Assembly: GCF_002960445.1 (NCBI RefSeq)
Contig: NZ_POJD01000075.1
Coordinates: 32,809 to 96,808 of the forward strand
Reading direction: 5' to 3'
Source: Streptococcus suis
GTDB lineage: Bacteria; Bacillota; Bacilli; Lactobacillales; Streptococcaceae
Length of the DNA stretch: 64,000 bases
This document shows, piece by piece, positions 19,281 through 26,204 of the stretch (position 1 is its first letter; every line of letters begins with the position of its first letter). The translations under genes and the position numbers were made by a program. The notes under the pieces are model-generated. The model ran no database searches, was not told where the DNA came from, and worked only from the letters and a program-made list of their open reading frames with translations.

Positions 19281-19997
19281 ATGCAAGTAAATCGATTATT
19301 TCAATACAATACACTCGGTGCCTTGATGGCAGGTTTATATGACGGTTCTTTGACGGTGGGCGAATTGCTGGAACATGGTGATTTGGGTTTAGGTACACTG
19401 GATTCTATTGATGGTGAGCTGATTGTCTTGGATGGAAAGGCCTATCAGGCCAAGGGGGCTGGGGAGAAACCAGAAGTGGTGGAGGTTCCTGCTGATATGA
19501 AGGTTCCCTATGCAGCGGTTATTTTCCATGAGGCAGAAGTGATTTTCAAACAACGCTTTGAAATGACCAGCGATGAATTGCACCAGCGGATTGAATCCTA
19601 TTATGATGGAGAAAATCTTTTTCGTTCTATCAAAATCAAAGGGATGTTTTCGCGTATGCATGTTCGTATGATTCCTAAATCGGCTTCGGATGTTCGATTT
19701 GCGGAAGTGGCTAGTCGCCAGCCTGAGTATACCGCTGAGAATATTTCTGGAACCATTGTTGGTATTTGGACACCAGAGATTTTTCATGGGGTCAGTGTGG
19801 CAGGTTACCATTTGCATTTTATCTCAGACGATTTGACCTTTGGGGGCCATGTCATGGACTATATCATTTCACAAGGAAATATCGAGGTTGGCCCAGTCGA
19901 TCAGCTGGATCAACGCTTTCCAGTTCAGGACCGCCAGTATCTGTTTGCTAAGTTCAATGCCAAGGAAGTCAGGGAAGATATTGATAAGGCGGAGTAG
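19281..19997 (+). CDS. budA: alpha-acetolactate decarboxylase
   Basis: A 238-aa protein with the family start LFQYNTLGALMAGLYDGSLT and the zinc-binding segment VAGYHLHFISDDLTFGGHV (residues ~173-191, His/His/His ligands). It decarboxylates 2-acetolactate to acetoin, diverting pyruvate and balancing branched-chain amino acid synthesis. It is the last gene of the operon with the AI-2E transporter and the TPR gene, and converges on the NFACT-family gene with a shared terminator. The symbol aldB/aldC is also used in lactic acid bacteria. Confidence 0.93.
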   Translation: MQVNRLFQYNTLGALMAGLYDGSLTVGELLEHGDLGLGTLDSIDGELIVLDGKAYQAKGAGEKPEVVEVPADMKVPYAAVIFHEAEVIFKQRFEMTSDELHQRIESYYDGENLFRSIKIKGMFSRMHVRMIPKSASDVRFAEVASRQPEYTAENISGTIVGIWTPEIFHGVSVAGYHLHFISDDLTFGGHVMDYIISQGNIEVGPVDQLDQRFPVQDRQYLFAKFNAKEVREDIDKAE

Positions 19998-20008
19998 TTA
20001 TAAGTAGC

Positions 20009-20046
20009 AAAAAAATCCATGAACTAGATTTTCATGGATTTTATTT
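20009..20046. terminator. bidirectional terminator
   Basis: AAAATCCATGAA / TTCATGGATTTT 12-bp stem between convergent budA and the NFACT gene; A- and T-tracts flank both sides. Confidence 0.88.
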
Positions 20047-21682
20047 TGTCTTCAGTTGGGGTGACACGGAGGGTTTTCTGACCGCGGTAGGTCACAAATC
20101 CTGGTTTGCCACCTGTTGGCTTATGGAGTTTCTTGGCCTCAATCATATCAACTTGAACCAAGTTAGAATGCCTTGCCTTGGAGAAATAGGCGGCTAACTC
20201 AGCTGCGTCTGTCTTGACCTCGTCGCTTGGGTCCAAGTTATCTGTGATGACCACATGGCTGCCTGGAATGTCTTTGGCATGGAACCAAAGTTCGCCTTTC
20301 TTGGCCATTTTGAAGGTCAATTCATCATTTTGCAGGTTATTTTTTCCTACCAGAATAATAGTCTTCCCGTCCGTCGCCAAATAGCGTTCAGGTTTCTGAC
20401 GCTTATGGATTTTCTCACGGTGGCGACGCTTGAGGTAGCCTGTTTCAATCAACTCCTCACGGATTTCGTCGATTTCTGCCAGACTAGCCTGTCCCAACAT
20501 GGTGTCAACGGACTCCAGATAGACAATGGTCGCCTTGGTTTCCTCAATCAAGCTGGTCAAGTGCTTGACCGCCTCCTTGAGTTTCTGGTATTTCTTGAAA
20601 TAACGTTGGGCATTCTGGCTAGGAGTAAGAGCCACATCCAACTCAATCTCCAACTCCTGGCCCGTATAGTAGTTGTCTAAGGTCACACTAGCCTGGTCAT
20701 TGGGCACCTGATGCAGATAGGTGGTCAAGAGCTCACCCTTTTGCCGCACCAACTCCGCACCTTCTGTATCCGCCAATTCCTGCTCCTGTTTGACCAACTT
20801 TTTGCGATTTTTCTCCAGCTCACTGGCCACCCGCTTGATCAGCTCATTGGCCTGTTGGGCCACTCGGTCCCGCTCCGCCTTGTCCTGATAGTAGAAGTCC
20901 AGCAGACTGCTCAGGCTCTCAAAGTGTGGCTGGTTTTCAGGGCTATTGGCAAATGGCAGAGCAGCATAGGACTTGTCCGTTAGGCTAGGCTGTGTAGCCT
21001 GGTCAAAAAAGGCACGAAAGTTCTTGAGGCGGTCTGTCTGTAAGTGACTGGCCAGTTCAGAAGCTGTATCCCGACCCAAACCTTGAAAGGTCTGTTGGAG
21101 ATTTTTCGGACTCAGTTCCTGAGTCGATAAGATTTCAAACAATTTCTCGTCAGACACTGTGTAAGGATTGAGAGAATGTGTTTCCGGTGGACGAATGTAG
21201 GTGGAACCTGGCAGGATGGTCCGGTAGGAATTTTGCGAGAAACCAACGTGCTTGATAGCCTCGATAATCCGTTGTTCAGACTTATCAACCAAGATGATAT
21301 TGCTGTGCTTGCCCATGATTTCCACAATTAAGGTTGCTTGGATATGGTCGCCAATCTCGTCCTTGTTGGACACCGAAAATTCTAAAATGCGGTCATTGTC
21401 CAGTTGGCGAATATCCTCGATAATAGCACCCTGCAAGTATTTTCGTAAAATCATGGTAAAGGTATTAGGCACCTTGGGATTGGTAAAATCCGACTGGGTC
21501 AGCTGAACCCGTCCGAAAACTGAGTGGGCAGACAGGAGCAACTTATGGCTCTGGCGGTTGCTGCGGATGTTGAGGACAATCTCCTGTTCAAAGGGCTGGT
21601 TGATTTTCTGAATCCGCCCGCCCTCTAGGTTGGCCTTTAATTCAGCTGTCATGTGATGTAAAAAAAATCCGTCAAAAGACAT
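20024..21682 (-). CDS. rqcH: NFACT-family protein RqcH / fibronectin-binding protein (FbpS/PavA type)
   Basis: A 552-aa protein: NFACT-N domain (MSFDGFFLHHMTAELKANLE at the start), a central coiled coil with helix-hairpin-helix (residues ~260-430), and the NFACT-R RNA-binding domain with GELWFHAKDIPGSHVVI (residue ~465). The family rescues stalled 50S subunits by adding Ala tails (RqcH). In streptococci the same protein was described as a surface fibronectin-binding adhesin (PavA, FBPS). No signal peptide or anchor is visible, consistent with a cytosolic role. It is a single gene transcribed toward budA. Confidence 0.9.
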   Translation of the reverse strand: MSFDGFFLHHMTAELKANLEGGRIQKINQPFEQEIVLNIRSNRQSHKLLLSAHSVFGRVQLTQSDFTNPKVPNTFTMILRKYLQGAIIEDIRQLDNDRILEFSVSNKDEIGDHIQATLIVEIMGKHSNIILVDKSEQRIIEAIKHVGFSQNSYRTILPGSTYIRPPETHSLNPYTVSDEKLFEILSTQELSPKNLQQTFQGLGRDTASELASHLQTDRLKNFRAFFDQATQPSLTDKSYAALPFANSPENQPHFESLSSLLDFYYQDKAERDRVAQQANELIKRVASELEKNRKKLVKQEQELADTEGAELVRQKGELLTTYLHQVPNDQASVTLDNYYTGQELEIELDVALTPSQNAQRYFKKYQKLKEAVKHLTSLIEETKATIVYLESVDTMLGQASLAEIDEIREELIETGYLKRRHREKIHKRQKPERYLATDGKTIILVGKNNLQNDELTFKMAKKGELWFHAKDIPGSHVVITDNLDPSDEVKTDAAELAAYFSKARHSNLVQVDMIEAKKLHKPTGGKPGFVTYRGQKTLRVTPTEDKIKSMKI

Positions 21683-21797
21683 GGTGTTCCTCTTTCTAAC
21701 TGGTCTAACTCTGTCTAGTATATCACACTTCGTTGATTTTTTGATGAGAGTTGCAGAATGGGAGTAGAAAAATTTTCAGAAAATTTAATCAAAAGTC

Positions 21798-21826
21798 TTG
21801 ACAAAGTCTTTGGGATGCCGTATAAT
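21798..21826 (+). promoter_or_regulatory. trp transporter leader promoter
   Basis: Consensus TTGACA (21798-21803), 17-bp spacer, consensus TATAAT (21821-21826). Transcription would start near 21833, at the beginning of the T-box leader. Confidence 0.9.
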
Positions 21827-21832
21827 CGTCTG

Positions 21833-22237
21833 TAATCAGAAGAAGTAGTAAAGCAGAAGTCTTCAGGGAGCCTGTGGTACTGAGAACGGGTGGCGGAGTT
21901 TTATGAAATGGGCTGATGTGCATTTATGTCTATTTTATGACCTAAATTCACAAGGATTGTTTGGTGTAATATACTTTGCGTAGACTGTTTTGGCTGAGTA
22001 CGAGGCAGGTCGACGCAGCTTATACTGGCGGTATAGCAAGGAGAGCTAACGAAGGTTTCAGCCAAAACAGTCACGCAAATGAACTTAAAACAATGATAGT
22101 TCGGTTGGCACACCTTACAGTGCAACTCCTTGTTAGAGGAGATGAGATATGGGAGGATTCTAGACAATTCCCATAAGTGAGGTGGCACCGTGTCATTGAC
22201 GCCCTCGCAGGATGTTTTTTCCTGCGGGGGCTTTTCC
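21833..22237 (+). promoter_or_regulatory. tryptophan T-box riboswitch leader
   Basis: A T-box leader ahead of trpXYZ. Stem I features include GAAGTAGTA near the 5' end and a GAAA-TGG-GCTG specifier loop with a Trp codon (TGG, 21909-21911). The T-box AGGTGGCACCGTG is at 22180-22192. Its variable base is C (TGGC), which pairs with the G73 discriminator of tRNA-Trp. The intrinsic terminator is GCCCTCGCAGGA/TCCTGCGGGGGC + TTTT (22201-22235). Uncharged tRNA-Trp should favour antitermination. The leader is unusually long because a 105-nt hairpin lies between the specifier region and the antiterminator. Confidence 0.93.
21975..22079 (+). repeat. 105-nt long hairpin inside the T-box leader
   Basis: The arm TTTGCGT-A-GACTGTTTTGGCTGA (21975-21997) pairs perfectly, apart from one bulged A, with the arm at 22058-22079, making a 22-bp stem around a 60-nt interior. 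The interior contains GGCAGGTCGACGCAGC and a small TATAC...GTATA hairpin. It looks like a mobile intergenic hairpin element placed in the linker of the T-box; element identity is inference. Confidence 0.7.
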
Positions 22238-22325
22238 ATTGTCTTGGTAGATTGGCGTTCAAATGAAAAATGAAATACTGATCATTACATTCTACTTTGA
22301 CAATGATAGAAATGACGAGGTAATC

Positions 22326-22370
22326 ATGATGAAACGATGGCGATGGTGGAATAAAATTTTGATGACGTAG
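22326..22370 (+). CDS. Trp-rich leader peptide (MMKRWRWWNKILMT)
   Basis: A 14-codon reading frame between the T-box terminator and trpX, preceded by a GAGGT ribosome site with good spacing. Three of the first eight codons are TGG (Trp), giving RWRWW. Trp is the rarest residue, so this density just upstream of a Trp transporter and just downstream of a Trp-specific T-box is very unlikely to be chance. The composition is that of an amino-acid-sensing leader peptide at which ribosomes would pause when charged tRNA-Trp is scarce. The stop codon is 36 bases before the trpX ATG. No terminator is evident between them, so any effect would be on translation or mRNA stability of trpX. Confidence 0.65.
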   Translation: MMKRWRWWNKILMT

Positions 22371-22406
22371 AAATTGGATATTATGTATTTTACGAGGAGA
22401 ATGAAT

Positions 22407-23408
22407 ATGTTGAAAAATAAAAATTTACTAGCTACAATTGTTGCTCTTACTGTTATGGTGGTTGCTGCTCTGTTTATGACGCAAAAAGAGCAGAGCGATT
22501 CACCTACATCAACAGAGAAAGTTAAGATTGGGGTTCTTCAGTTTGTAACCCATGATTCATTAGATGAGATTTACAAGGGGATAAAGGCTGGACTGGAAGA
22601 GGGAGGCTATTCAACGACGGATAATTTGGACATTGATTTTATGAATGCTGAGGCAGACCAGTCACAAGTTCAGACCATGAGTAAAAAATTGGTGGACAAT
22701 GGCAATGAACTCTTGATCGGTATCGCGACACCAGCTGCACAAGGTTTGGCAAACGCAACGACTGAATTGCCTATTATCATGGGTGCGGTAACAGACCCAG
22801 TTGGTGCCAACTTGGTCAAAGACTTGAAAAATCCTGGTGGCAATATCACCGGTGTGTCTGACCAGACACCTGTAGCAGACGCTGTTTCCCTCATCAAGGA
22901 AATCACACCAGAGGCAAAAACAATCGGTGTGCTCTACTCTTCTAACGAAGACAATTCAAAAATTCAAGTAGCAGAATTTAAGGCTGCAGCGGAAGAAGCA
23001 GGCTATACTGTCCTTGAATATGCAGTTGCTTCAAGCAATGAATTGGCAGCTACAGTAGAAGTGGCAACCAGCAAAGCAGATGTTCTTTTCACACCAGTTG
23101 ATAACACAGTCGCATCAGCATTTTCAACTGTCGTATCTGTGGCAAATAAAACCAAAACTCCGATTTTCACCAGTGTAGAAGACATGGTCGAAGGTGGAGG
23201 TATTGCATCTGTAACCCTCAGCCAATATGATTTGGGTGTGGCAACTGGTAAAATGGCTGCGAAAATCTTAGACGGTGCAAATCCTGGGGATACACCAGTC
23301 CAAATCTTCAATGAAGGTACGGTCGTTGTTAACCAGAAAGTTGCAAAAGAATTAGGTATCAGCTTGTCAGAAGAGATTATCAATAAGGCAAGCAAGGTTA
23401 TCGAATAA
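22407..23408 (+). CDS. trpX: tryptophan ABC transporter substrate-binding protein
   Basis: A 333-aa protein with an N-terminal hydrophobic segment (LLATIVALTVMVVAALFM, residues ~7-24) without a lipobox Cys, so it is probably membrane-anchored or cleaved. Then follows an ABC_sub_bind (PF04392) periplasmic-binding fold: KIGVLQFVTHDSLDEIYKG, GAVTDPVGANLVKDL, TPVDNTVASAFS. It captures tryptophan or analogues outside the membrane. Start chosen at 22407 with GAGGAG 8-9 bases upstream; earlier in-frame ATGs at 22374, 22383 and 22401 have poor spacing. First gene of trpXYZ, controlled by the Trp T-box. Confidence 0.88.
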   Translation: MLKNKNLLATIVALTVMVVAALFMTQKEQSDSPTSTEKVKIGVLQFVTHDSLDEIYKGIKAGLEEGGYSTTDNLDIDFMNAEADQSQVQTMSKKLVDNGNELLIGIATPAAQGLANATTELPIIMGAVTDPVGANLVKDLKNPGGNITGVSDQTPVADAVSLIKEITPEAKTIGVLYSSNEDNSKIQVAEFKAAAEEAGYTVLEYAVASSNELAATVEVATSKADVLFTPVDNTVASAFSTVVSVANKTKTPIFTSVEDMVEGGGIASVTLSQYDLGVATGKMAAKILDGANPGDTPVQIFNEGTVVVNQKVAKELGISLSEEIINKASKVIE

Positions 23409-23422
23409 AACAAAGGAAAGTT

Positions 23423-24289
23423 ATGATTGTATCAACAGTATCACAGGCTCTTTTATGGGCTGTACTAGGAATGGGAATATTCGTTACCTTTCGGATTTTG
23501 AATTTCCCGGATATGACGACAGAGGGCTCTTTTCCGCTTGGTGGCGCAGTTGCAGTGACCTTACTGACACAGGGAGTTCATCCTGTCTTGGCTACCCTGG
23601 CAGCCGTTTTGGCAGGCTGTTTGGCAGGCTTGGTCACAGGCTTGCTCTATACAAAGGGGAAAATCCCTACACTTTTAGCTGGTATTCTGGTCATGTCTTC
23701 CTGTCACTCCATTATTCTATTTATCATGGGTCGGGCAAATTTGGGTTTGTTAAATACCAGTCGCTTACAGGACTTGCTTCCATTTTCCGAGCAAGTAAAT
23801 GGTCTTTTGCTTGGTTTGGGAAGTGTTGCCCTAGTCATTGGAGCCTTGATGTTCTTCCTCTATACTCGCCTGGGTCAAGCCTTTATCGCGACGGGGGACA
23901 ATCCAGATATGGCTCGCAGTTTTGGTATCAATACCAGCAGAATGGAGCTGCTTGGGTTGATTCTTTCCAATGGGATTATTGCTCTTGCGGGTGCCTTGAT
24001 TGCTCAACAAGAAGGTTATGCGGATGTATCCCGTGGTATCGGGGTCATCGTAGTTGGGATGGCTAGCTTGATTATCGGTGAGGTCTTGTATGGAAATTTG
24101 ACCATGTTGGAACGGTTCTTGGCCATTGCAGTGGGTGCCATCTTCTATCAGTTCTTGATTTTGGTGGTTATTTCCCTCGGTATCAATACCAGCTACCTCC
24201 GTATCTTCTCAGCCATGATTTTGGCAGTCTGCCTCATGGTTCCTGAGTTGAAAAATAAAGTCTTGAAAGGAGCCAGCCTGTCACGATGA
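23423..24289 (+). CDS. trpY: tryptophan ABC transporter permease
   Basis: A 288-aa hydrophobic protein with eight to nine membrane segments and ILNFPDMTTEGSFPLGGAV near the N-terminus, typical of the branched-chain-type (LivH-like) permeases that pair with ABC_sub_bind proteins. The cytoplasmic coupling region is around TGDNPDMARSFGINTSRMEL. It follows trpX by 14 bases with an AAAGGAAAG ribosome site, and its stop codon overlaps the start of the ATPase gene. Confidence 0.9.
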   Translation: MIVSTVSQALLWAVLGMGIFVTFRILNFPDMTTEGSFPLGGAVAVTLLTQGVHPVLATLAAVLAGCLAGLVTGLLYTKGKIPTLLAGILVMSSCHSIILFIMGRANLGLLNTSRLQDLLPFSEQVNGLLLGLGSVALVIGALMFFLYTRLGQAFIATGDNPDMARSFGINTSRMELLGLILSNGIIALAGALIAQQEGYADVSRGIGVIVVGMASLIIGEVLYGNLTMLERFLAIAVGAIFYQFLILVVISLGINTSYLRIFSAMILAVCLMVPELKNKVLKGASLSR

Positions 24290-25044
24290 AAGCAATTGTT
24301 GAATTAAAAAATGCCACCAAGGTGGTGACCAACGGTTTTGATGAAGAGCGCGTGATTTTGGACAATGTCAATTTGACCATCTACCAAGGGGATTTTATTA
24401 CTATTTTAGGTGGCAATGGTGCTGGGAAATCAACCCTCTTCAATGTCATTGCTGGTACCCTGCCCTTGACCAGTGGTTCGGTCCACATACTTGGTGAGGA
24501 TGTGACCAACTGGCCTGCTGAAAAACGGGCCAAGTATCTGGCTCGTGTCTTCCAAGATCCTAAAATGGGAACTGCTCCGCGGATGACAGTGGCAGAAAAC
24601 ATGCTTATCGCCAAGTATCGTGGTGAGGGGCGGGGCTTGGTGCCACGTAGATTGGTCCAAGAAAGGGAAGAATTTGCCCAGCTCTTGCCGAGAGTGGGAA
24701 ATGGTTTGGAAAAGCATTTGGACACACCAGCAGGGCTTTTATCAGGTGGGCAAAGACAGGCCTTGAGTTTGTTAATGGCTAGCTTGAAGCAGCCAGAGCT
24801 CTTGCTCTTGGACGAGCATACTGCCGCTCTTGATCCTAAAACTAGCCAATCCTTGATGCAATTGACAGATGAATTGATTGTTACCAAGGGTATGACAGCC
24901 CTCATGGTCACTCATCAAATGGAAGATGCTCTTCGCCACGGCAATCGCTTGATTGTCATGAAGAATGGTCAGATTATCCAAGACCAGACTAGCGAAGAGA
25001 AGTCCCAGATGAAGCTGGAAGATTATTATAAGTTGTTTGACTAA
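24286..25044 (+). CDS. trpZ: tryptophan ABC transporter ATP-binding protein
   Basis: A 252-aa ABC ATPase: Walker A GGNGAGKSTLF (residues ~45-55), signature LLSGGQRQALSLLMAS (residue ~152), Walker B LLLLDEHTAALDP (residue ~175) and H-loop VTHQMED (residue ~208). It powers the TrpXY importer. Four-base overlap with trpY (ATGA). A hairpin terminator closes the operon. Confidence 0.9.
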   Translation: MKAIVELKNATKVVTNGFDEERVILDNVNLTIYQGDFITILGGNGAGKSTLFNVIAGTLPLTSGSVHILGEDVTNWPAEKRAKYLARVFQDPKMGTAPRMTVAENMLIAKYRGEGRGLVPRRLVQEREEFAQLLPRVGNGLEKHLDTPAGLLSGGQRQALSLLMASLKQPELLLLDEHTAALDPKTSQSLMQLTDELIVTKGMTALMVTHQMEDALRHGNRLIVMKNGQIIQDQTSEEKSQMKLEDYYKLFD

Positions 25045-25069
25045 AGTCTGGAGAAATCCAGGCTTTTCT
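25045..25069 (+). terminator. trpXYZ operon terminator
   Basis: AGTCTGGA / TCCAGGCT stem with GAAA loop and T-rich tail directly after the trpZ stop. Confidence 0.8.
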
Positions 25070-25131
25070 TATCCTTTGATTTTTTGGTTAAAGCGAAGTA
25101 TAATATACTAAATGTGTCAAGAGGTGCTGTC

Positions 25132-25617
25132 ATGGATAAATTGGTTTTTGAAAGCTTAGCTGACTTGGGAATGGACTACACCATTGTAGAGCATCCACCA
25201 GCTCGGACAACTGAGGAAGCAGACTCTTACATTGAAGGGTTAGAAGGAGTACGGACCAAGTCCATGTTTCTGACTAATAAGAAAAAGACTGCATTTTATT
25301 TACTGATCATGGATGACCAGAAGCAGCTGGATATGGACTTATTTAGGGATTTGGTCGGGGCAAACCGTATTCGGATGGCCTCGAGCGATAGCTTGATGGA
25401 AAAAATGCACTTGCCTGCGGGTGCGGTATCTGTTTTTGGCTTGTTACATAATGTTGATAAGGATATTCAAGTCTTTTTTGATAAAGAAATCCTTTCTGAA
25501 CCCATTCTAACCTTCCACCCCAATGTTAATACGAAAACGATTTTTGTAAAGACAGAAGATGTTTTGCGTTTTGTAGAAGAGATTGGCTTTTCAGCAACGA
25601 TTGTTGACTTGGGGTAA
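25132..25617 (+). CDS. prolyl-tRNA deacylase domain protein (ProXp/YbaK-like)
   Basis: A 161-aa single-domain protein of the YbaK/ProRS-associated editing family: YTIVEHPPARTTEEADSYIE, the KSMFLTNKKKTAFYLLIMDD strand with the conserved Lys, and HLPAGAVSVFGLLHN. Stand-alone members hydrolyse mischarged Ala- or Cys-tRNA-Pro. The ATG at 25132 follows AAGAGGTG; a frame open from 25084 lacks a ribosome site. TATAAT about 30 bases upstream (near 25099) suggests its own promoter. A small lipoprotein gene follows after five bases. Confidence 0.85.
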   Translation: MDKLVFESLADLGMDYTIVEHPPARTTEEADSYIEGLEGVRTKSMFLTNKKKTAFYLLIMDDQKQLDMDLFRDLVGANRIRMASSDSLMEKMHLPAGAVSVFGLLHNVDKDIQVFFDKEILSEPILTFHPNVNTKTIFVKTEDVLRFVEEIGFSATIVDLG

Positions 25618-25622
25618 CAAAG

Positions 25623-26027
25623 ATGAGAAAATGTTTAGCTATTTGTAGTCTGTTTTGTTGTCTATTTTTGGTAGGATGTCGGACAGGAGCAGCTTATCAG
25701 GCAAAGATTGAGCCGATGGAAGCATCGGAATTATACTCGGAAAAAGAAATTCAGGATGCTGTAGTTGTCGTTCAAGATTACTTTGATAAGCATTTTAAGA
25801 GTTGCCAATTATTGACCATTGGATATGGTGGCGATGATGAAAAGTTATTTGATGACTGGGCTGAAAACTATGGTGCAGAGGAGGCTATAGTGTTAACCTC
25901 TTCTTTCAAGGTAGCCGCTGAAGGGGCAGAACCAACCTTGGAACCAAATAGTATTCATCGGGATTGGAAATGGATTTTAGTGCGTAATGCTGGTGGAAAG
26001 TGGGAACATAGGGGACATGGTTATTGA
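25623..26027 (+). CDS. small lipoprotein, DUF4829-like
   Basis: A 134-aa protein with a lipoprotein signal peptide (MRKCLAICSLFCCLFLVGC, lipobox LVGC with Cys19). The mature part has a predicted alpha/beta fold with YFDKHFKSCQLLTIGYGGDD and ends WKWILVRNAGGKWEHRGHGY, resembling DUF4829 proteins. It is likely anchored on the outer face of the membrane. No enzymatic motif is visible and the function is unknown. It probably shares a transcript with the deacylase gene and is followed by a clear terminator. Confidence 0.8.
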   Translation: MRKCLAICSLFCCLFLVGCRTGAAYQAKIEPMEASELYSEKEIQDAVVVVQDYFDKHFKSCQLLTIGYGGDDEKLFDDWAENYGAEEAIVLTSSFKVAAEGAEPTLEPNSIHRDWKWILVRNAGGKWEHRGHGY

Positions 26028-26038
26028 TTAAATGGGAG

Positions 26039-26067
26039 AACTCTGTTGAATTTCAGCAGAGTTTTTT
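26039..26067 (+). terminator. lipoprotein gene terminator
   Basis: AACTCTGTTGAA / TTTCAGCAGAGTT near-perfect stem with T6. Confidence 0.9.
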
Positions 26068-26094
26068 GTAAATTTTCCTGAAAAAAGGTATAAT
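26066..26094 (+). promoter_or_regulatory. rnjB promoter
   Basis: TTGTAA (26066-26071), 17-bp spacer and TATAAT (26089-26094). The resulting leader of about 105 nt contains two hairpins, CTTGGG-CAT-CCCAAG and GGACA...TGTCC, the second just before the rnjB ribosome site. Confidence 0.7.
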
Positions 26095-26204
26095 AGAGGC
26101 GATAGCTAAAATCATTAGCAGACTGTAATTCGACTTGGGCATCCCAAGGACCGTTGGTAAGAAAAATAAACTGGACACCTGTGGGATGTCCAAAAGGAGA
26201 AAAA

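Noticed and set aside
22371..22405. Classical trp attenuator terminator after the leader peptide
   Set aside because: No GC-rich stem with a T-run was found between the leader peptide stop and the trpX start.
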